From CAZFER01 sp964517495 (GTDB lineage: Bacteria > Hinthialibacterota > Hinthialibacteria > Hinthialibacterales > Hinthialibacteraceae): 64,000 nt of DNA. A program made the translations under genes and the position numbers. The notes below the pieces were generated by a model, which did not search any database, had not been told where the DNA came from, and was given only the letters and a program-made list of their open reading frames with translations. Below are positions 62,611-64,000 of the stretch, piece by piece (position 1 is the stretch's first letter; every line of letters begins with the position of its first letter). Where the stretch lies: NCBI GenBank assembly GCA_964517495.1, contig CAZFER010000029.1, positions 1 through 64,000 on the forward strand, given 5' to 3'.

Positions 62611-64000
62611 CACATATTGGAAATAGTTTTACGGCATTGGGCGTACGCCGTCCTGTTCTGATTGTTGTAATGAACTTGCTCATTATTCTTGCAGGCATCG
62701 CCAGTTTAATGGGTGTGGATGTCCGTGAACTCCCCAATGTCGATATTCCTGTGGTATCCGTTCGCGCCAATTTCGAAGGTGCCTCACCTGAGACCATGGA
62801 CACAGAAGTGACCAGCATCATCGAAGGAGCCATTGCACGAGTTTCCGGTGTGAAAAGCATCCGTGCCTCCAGTGAAGAAAACAACATGCGAATCCATGTT
62901 GAGTTTCAACCCAATATCGATATTAATGACGCCGCCAATGACATAAGGGAAGCCATCAGCCGCACCCAACGCGAATTACCCGAGGAGGTAGAAAATCTTT
63001 TCGTTGTGAAAGCGGATGATAACGCTGACTCTATCATCCAACTCTCAGCCACTAGCGATGTTCTTACAAAAGAGGAATTGGCAAAACGGGTGGAGAAAGA
63101 TGTCGCCCCCAACCTCCTCTCAATAACAGGTGTCGCCGATGTTCGTTTGAGTGGTGATCAGCAAAGAGTTATGCGTGTCTTGCTTGATCCTGCCCGAATG
63201 GCTGGTTATCGCATCGCCACAAGTGAAGTGATTTCCACCTTGCGTAATGCACGCTTGGATGTTCCCGCTGGCAGTTATGAATCAGACGATCAGGAATTGA
63301 TTGTGCGTGCCTATGCATCTGTGGTACAAGCCGAACGAGTGGAAGAATTACATATTCGCGATAATGTTCGCATTCGTGATGTGGGTGTTGTTTATTTTGG
63401 GCCTGAAGAAGCCGAATCGTTTTCAATGCTTAATGGCAGGGTTGTTATTGGGATGGGAATTGTTCGCCAGGCGGGTTCTAACACTATCGCAATCTCCAAG
63501 GCAGTTGACCGCCGCCTGGAAGAGATTAATCAGCGTATCAATGAATTCCAAGTCACCAAAACATCAGATGATGCCATTTTTATAAAAGGAGCGCTAAACG
63601 AAGTCGTATATACACTCTTCTTTGCAGTAGGTATCGTTCTAATCGTTATAGCCCTTTTTTTAGGACAATGGCGGGCCACCATGATACCCGCTGTCACCAT
63701 GCCAGTGGCTCTTATTGGAACCGTAGCTTCAATATGGTTGTTGGGTTTTTCCATTAATTTGCTTACATTGCTTGCGTTGGTTCTGGCTACCGGCTTAATT
63801 GTGGATGATGCAATCGTCGTCCTTGAAAATATCCAACGCCGCCGCAGCCTGGGTTTGGGGCCAAACGCCGCGGCTGTGCTTGGAACCCAACAAGTTTTTT
63901 TCGCGGTTATTGCGACAACTGTCACTCTGATATCCGTTTTCCTGCCTATCGCCTTTCTGCCCAGCCAGACAGGTCAAATGTTTCGCGAATTCGGTCTGGT
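62607..64000 (+). CDS. RND efflux pump (AcrB/MdtB-like), partial
   Basis: The frame is open to the end of the window (464 codons), so about 45 percent of a usual 1030-aa pump. ATGA overlaps the adaptor's stop. MTHIGNSFTALGVRRPVLIV is followed by the first span and periplasmic domain (LPNVDIPVVSVRANFEGASP, SGVKSIRASSEENNMRIHVE). The span-4 motif TGLIVDDAIVVLENIQRRRS has the two Asp residues of the proton relay, so the pump is active-type. It probably exports lipophilic compounds. The outer-membrane channel gene may lie downstream, beyond the window. Confidence 0.95.
   Translation, partial: MTHIGNSFTALGVRRPVLIVVMNLLIILAGIASLMGVDVRELPNVDIPVVSVRANFEGASPETMDTEVTSIIEGAIARVSGVKSIRASSEENNMRIHVEFQPNIDINDAANDIREAISRTQRELPEEVENLFVVKADDNADSIIQLSATSDVLTKEELAKRVEKDVAPNLLSITGVADVRLSGDQQRVMRVLLDPARMAGYRIATSEVISTLRNARLDVPAGSYESDDQELIVRAYASVVQAERVEELHIRDNVRIRDVGVVYFGPEEAESFSMLNGRVVIGMGIVRQAGSNTIAISKAVDRRLEEINQRINEFQVTKTSDDAIFIKGALNEVVYTLFFAVGIVLIVIALFLGQWRATMIPAVTMPVALIGTVASIWLLGFSINLLTLLALVLATGLIVDDAIVVLENIQRRRSLGLGPNAAAVLGTQQVFFAVIATTVTLISVFLPIAFLPSQTGQMFREFGL

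Noticed and set aside
1..64000. tRNA, rRNA and riboswitch genes
   Set aside because: I looked for cloverleaf, rRNA and common riboswitch signatures by eye and found none; a tRNAscan or Rfam run would be needed to be certain.

Overview
The window looks like a 64 kb scaffold piece (one 100-N gap at 32256-32355) from a Gram-negative-type, flagellated bacterium of an uncultured, sugar-degrading lineage. The outer membrane is implied by a BBP2-type porin, a TPR/FG-GAP secreted protein and an RND efflux system. Flagella are implied by FlgK, FlgL and MotA-like proteins. The gene mix (DUF1501/DUF1800 pair, DUF1080, secreted FAD oxidoreductase, Tat-exported sugar isomerase, giant PQQ-propeller protein, type II secretion-style pseudopilin, GH78, GH29) is typical of Planctomycetes-, Lentisphaerae-, Hydrogenedentes-, Sumerlaeota- or Poribacteria-like genomes. 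I cannot fix the phylum from the sequence alone.

Layout. 0-5.4 kb: secreted CBM9-like protein, TPR/FG-GAP/ASPIC protein, pseudopilin. 5.5-8.4 kb: methyltransferase diverging from an aminotransferase / coiled-coil / GNAT operon, probably nucleotide-sugar modification, with a Fur-box-like palindrome between the two units. 8.4-15.1 kb: dapF, an unknown secreted protein behind a 20-bp palindrome, an orphan UPF0175 antitoxin-like gene, a secreted FAD oxidoreductase, aldose 1-epimerase, a HIRAN protein and an Rpn-type nuclease with a heptad-repeat tail. 15.3-18.2 kb: alpha-L-rhamnosidase. 18.2-22.8 kb is a gene graveyard: broken GH43, metallophosphoesterase, SIR2-like, VapC, tyrosine recombinase, AAA_13 ATPase and IS5 transposase fragments. 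22.8-26 kb: a gene-free stretch holding a compact promoter-terminator unit (candidate 63-nt RNA), then trpG and trpE on the minus strand. 26-35.5 kb: BBP2 porin, a GT39/FGE-like fusion, a BlaI repressor with its operator and an M56 BlaR1-like sensor broken by the assembly gap, a DUF4380 protein and a DUF218 protein. 35.5-41.3 kb: very large flgL and flgK. 41.6-46.3 kb: ferritin with a small membrane protein, a two-domain DUF1080-type protein, a secreted beta-carbonic anhydrase/Dabb fusion, MsrB lipoprotein and a frameshifted vapBC. 46.6-49.4 kb: DUF1800-DUF1501. 49.4-52.4 kb: GH29 remnant, two short MotA-like proteins, anti-sigma-like protein and ECF sigma factor. 52.9-54.4 kb: unknown coiled-coil protein and a degenerate receiver. 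54.6-61.2 kb: 1288-aa PQQ/methyltransferase-like/malectin protein, Tat-exported sugar isomerase, GH29 fucosidase. 61.5-64 kb: RND adaptor and the start of an RND pump that runs off the end.

The most notable items are the isolated promoter-terminator unit at 23216-23312, the duplicated modules in FlgK and FlgL, the paired minimal MotA-like proteins, three unusual fusions (CA-Dabb, GT39-FGE, PQQ-methyltransferase-malectin), a short interspersed repeat that sits just before three gene starts, and the mosaic of dead defence and mobile genes. I saw no tRNA, rRNA or CRISPR array.
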